Part shown: piece by piece, positions 13,710-13,988 of the stretch
How positions within the stretch are numbered: the stretch's first letter is position 1
Layout: every line of letters starts with the position of its first letter
Assembly: GCA_025361465.1 (NCBI GenBank)
Contig: JANYAG010000034.1
Coordinates: 1-13,988 of the forward strand
Direction: 5' to 3'
DNA: 13,988 nt
DNA from: Gemmatimonadota bacterium
GTDB lineage: Bacteria > Gemmatimonadota > Gemmatimonadetes > Gemmatimonadales > GWC2-71-9
Program-made: the position numbers and the translations under genes
The notes under the pieces: model-generated
Databases searched by the model: none
Told to the model about the DNA's origin: nothing
The model's input: the letters and a program-made list of their open reading frames with translations, nothing else

Positions 13710-13729
13710 GCTCGCTTCTCATGCCTCTC

Positions 13730-13988
13730 CTACACCACACCCGCCAGATCGAGCATCAACGCCGGCCGGCCATCGTCGAGCACCGCCGCCCCGGTCACCC
13801 AGCGCGGAATCCCGCGCGGTCGTTCCAGCGGCTGCACAACCGCGTCCACCTGGGCGTGCACGGTGTCGGCGAGGAGGGCAATACGCTGGCCGTTCGCTTC
13901 GATGATGATCGCCGGGCGCCGCGCCGGCGAGACGCCGTCGCGAAGTCCGAGCAGGCGGCGCAGGTCGACGACCGGCACCACCTCCTCA
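13730..13988 (-). CDS. CheW-like domain protein, partial (CheW or the C-terminus of CheA)
   Basis: Only the last 85 residues are in the window; the frame stays open to the edge (stop TAG at 13732-13730). They show the second half of a CheW-like SH3 fold: EEVVPVVDLRRLLGL, then AIIIEANGQRIALLADTV, VDAVVQPLERPRGIPRWV, and the ending TGAAVLDDGRPALMLDLAGVV. CheW domains dock chemoreceptors and the CheA kinase. The final G-A-A-V-L-x-D-G-R-x-A-L-x-L-D pattern is typical of the regulatory domain that ends CheA, but stand-alone CheW proteins can look alike, so I leave the symbol empty. It is probably the nearest upstream chemotaxis partner of the CheC encoded next. Confidence 0.85.
   Translation of the reverse strand, partial: EEVVPVVDLRRLLGLRDGVSPARRPAIIIEANGQRIALLADTVHAQVDAVVQPLERPRGIPRWVTGAAVLDDGRPALMLDLAGVV

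Noticed and set aside
1..13988. Mobile element or horizontally acquired island
   Set aside because: Base composition looks even, with no transposase, integrase, terminal repeats or attachment-site duplications at either tRNA gene.

Overview
The window (13,988 bp) is uniformly GC-rich, and every gene I can support lies on the minus strand, so transcription runs from high to low coordinates. The gene set fits a free-living Gram-negative bacterium. A Gemmatimonadota-type genome is my best guess (inference only), because it combines an rsmH-ftsL cell-division start without mraZ, many TPR and PATAN (DUF4388) proteins, a DUF3098-like small membrane protein and tRNAs without encoded CCA. I see no insertion sequence, phage gene, integrase or CRISPR array.

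In the direction of transcription there are three regions. (1) From 13988 down to about 4312 lies a tightly packed signalling module. It holds the C-terminal end of a CheW-like or CheA protein, a CheC-family phosphatase, a TPR protein, a PATAN/winged-helix/TPR protein, a TPR-roadblock fusion, two stand-alone roadblock/LC7 proteins, a Ras-like MglA-type GTPase, a protein with two tandem DnaA-type AAA+ ATPase domains and no DNA-binding domain, a PATAN/winged-helix protein with a long TPR array, and a further TPR protein. From cheC onward every junction is an overlap of 1-8 nt or a gap of at most 9 nt, so the block looks like one translationally coupled operon. (2) From about 4330 to 3106 lie a membrane-anchored gluzincin peptidase (HELAH...E), probably missing its signal peptide when started at a conventional codon, a 63-residue two-helix membrane protein, and tRNA-Val(UAC). 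(3) From 3036 to 1 lie a secreted TPR protein, tRNA-Asp(GUC) with a strong intrinsic terminator, then rsmH (mraW) and the start of ftsL, which is the beginning of the division and cell-wall cluster.

The signalling module is the most unusual part. GTPase plus roadblock proteins plus TPR proteins is the composition of the MglA/MglB polarity switch of gliding and twitching bacteria. PATAN domains in cyanobacteria act on type IV pilus motors, and CheC/CheW ties the module to chemotaxis-type signalling. Here these parts sit beside a twin DnaA-like ATPase, and the GTPase has lost the Gly-Gln of its switch II motif. My working hypothesis is a spatial-control or motility-control complex in which the AAA+ protein is a nucleotide-dependent scaffold. 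The sequence supports the parts list and the co-transcription; the function is inferred.
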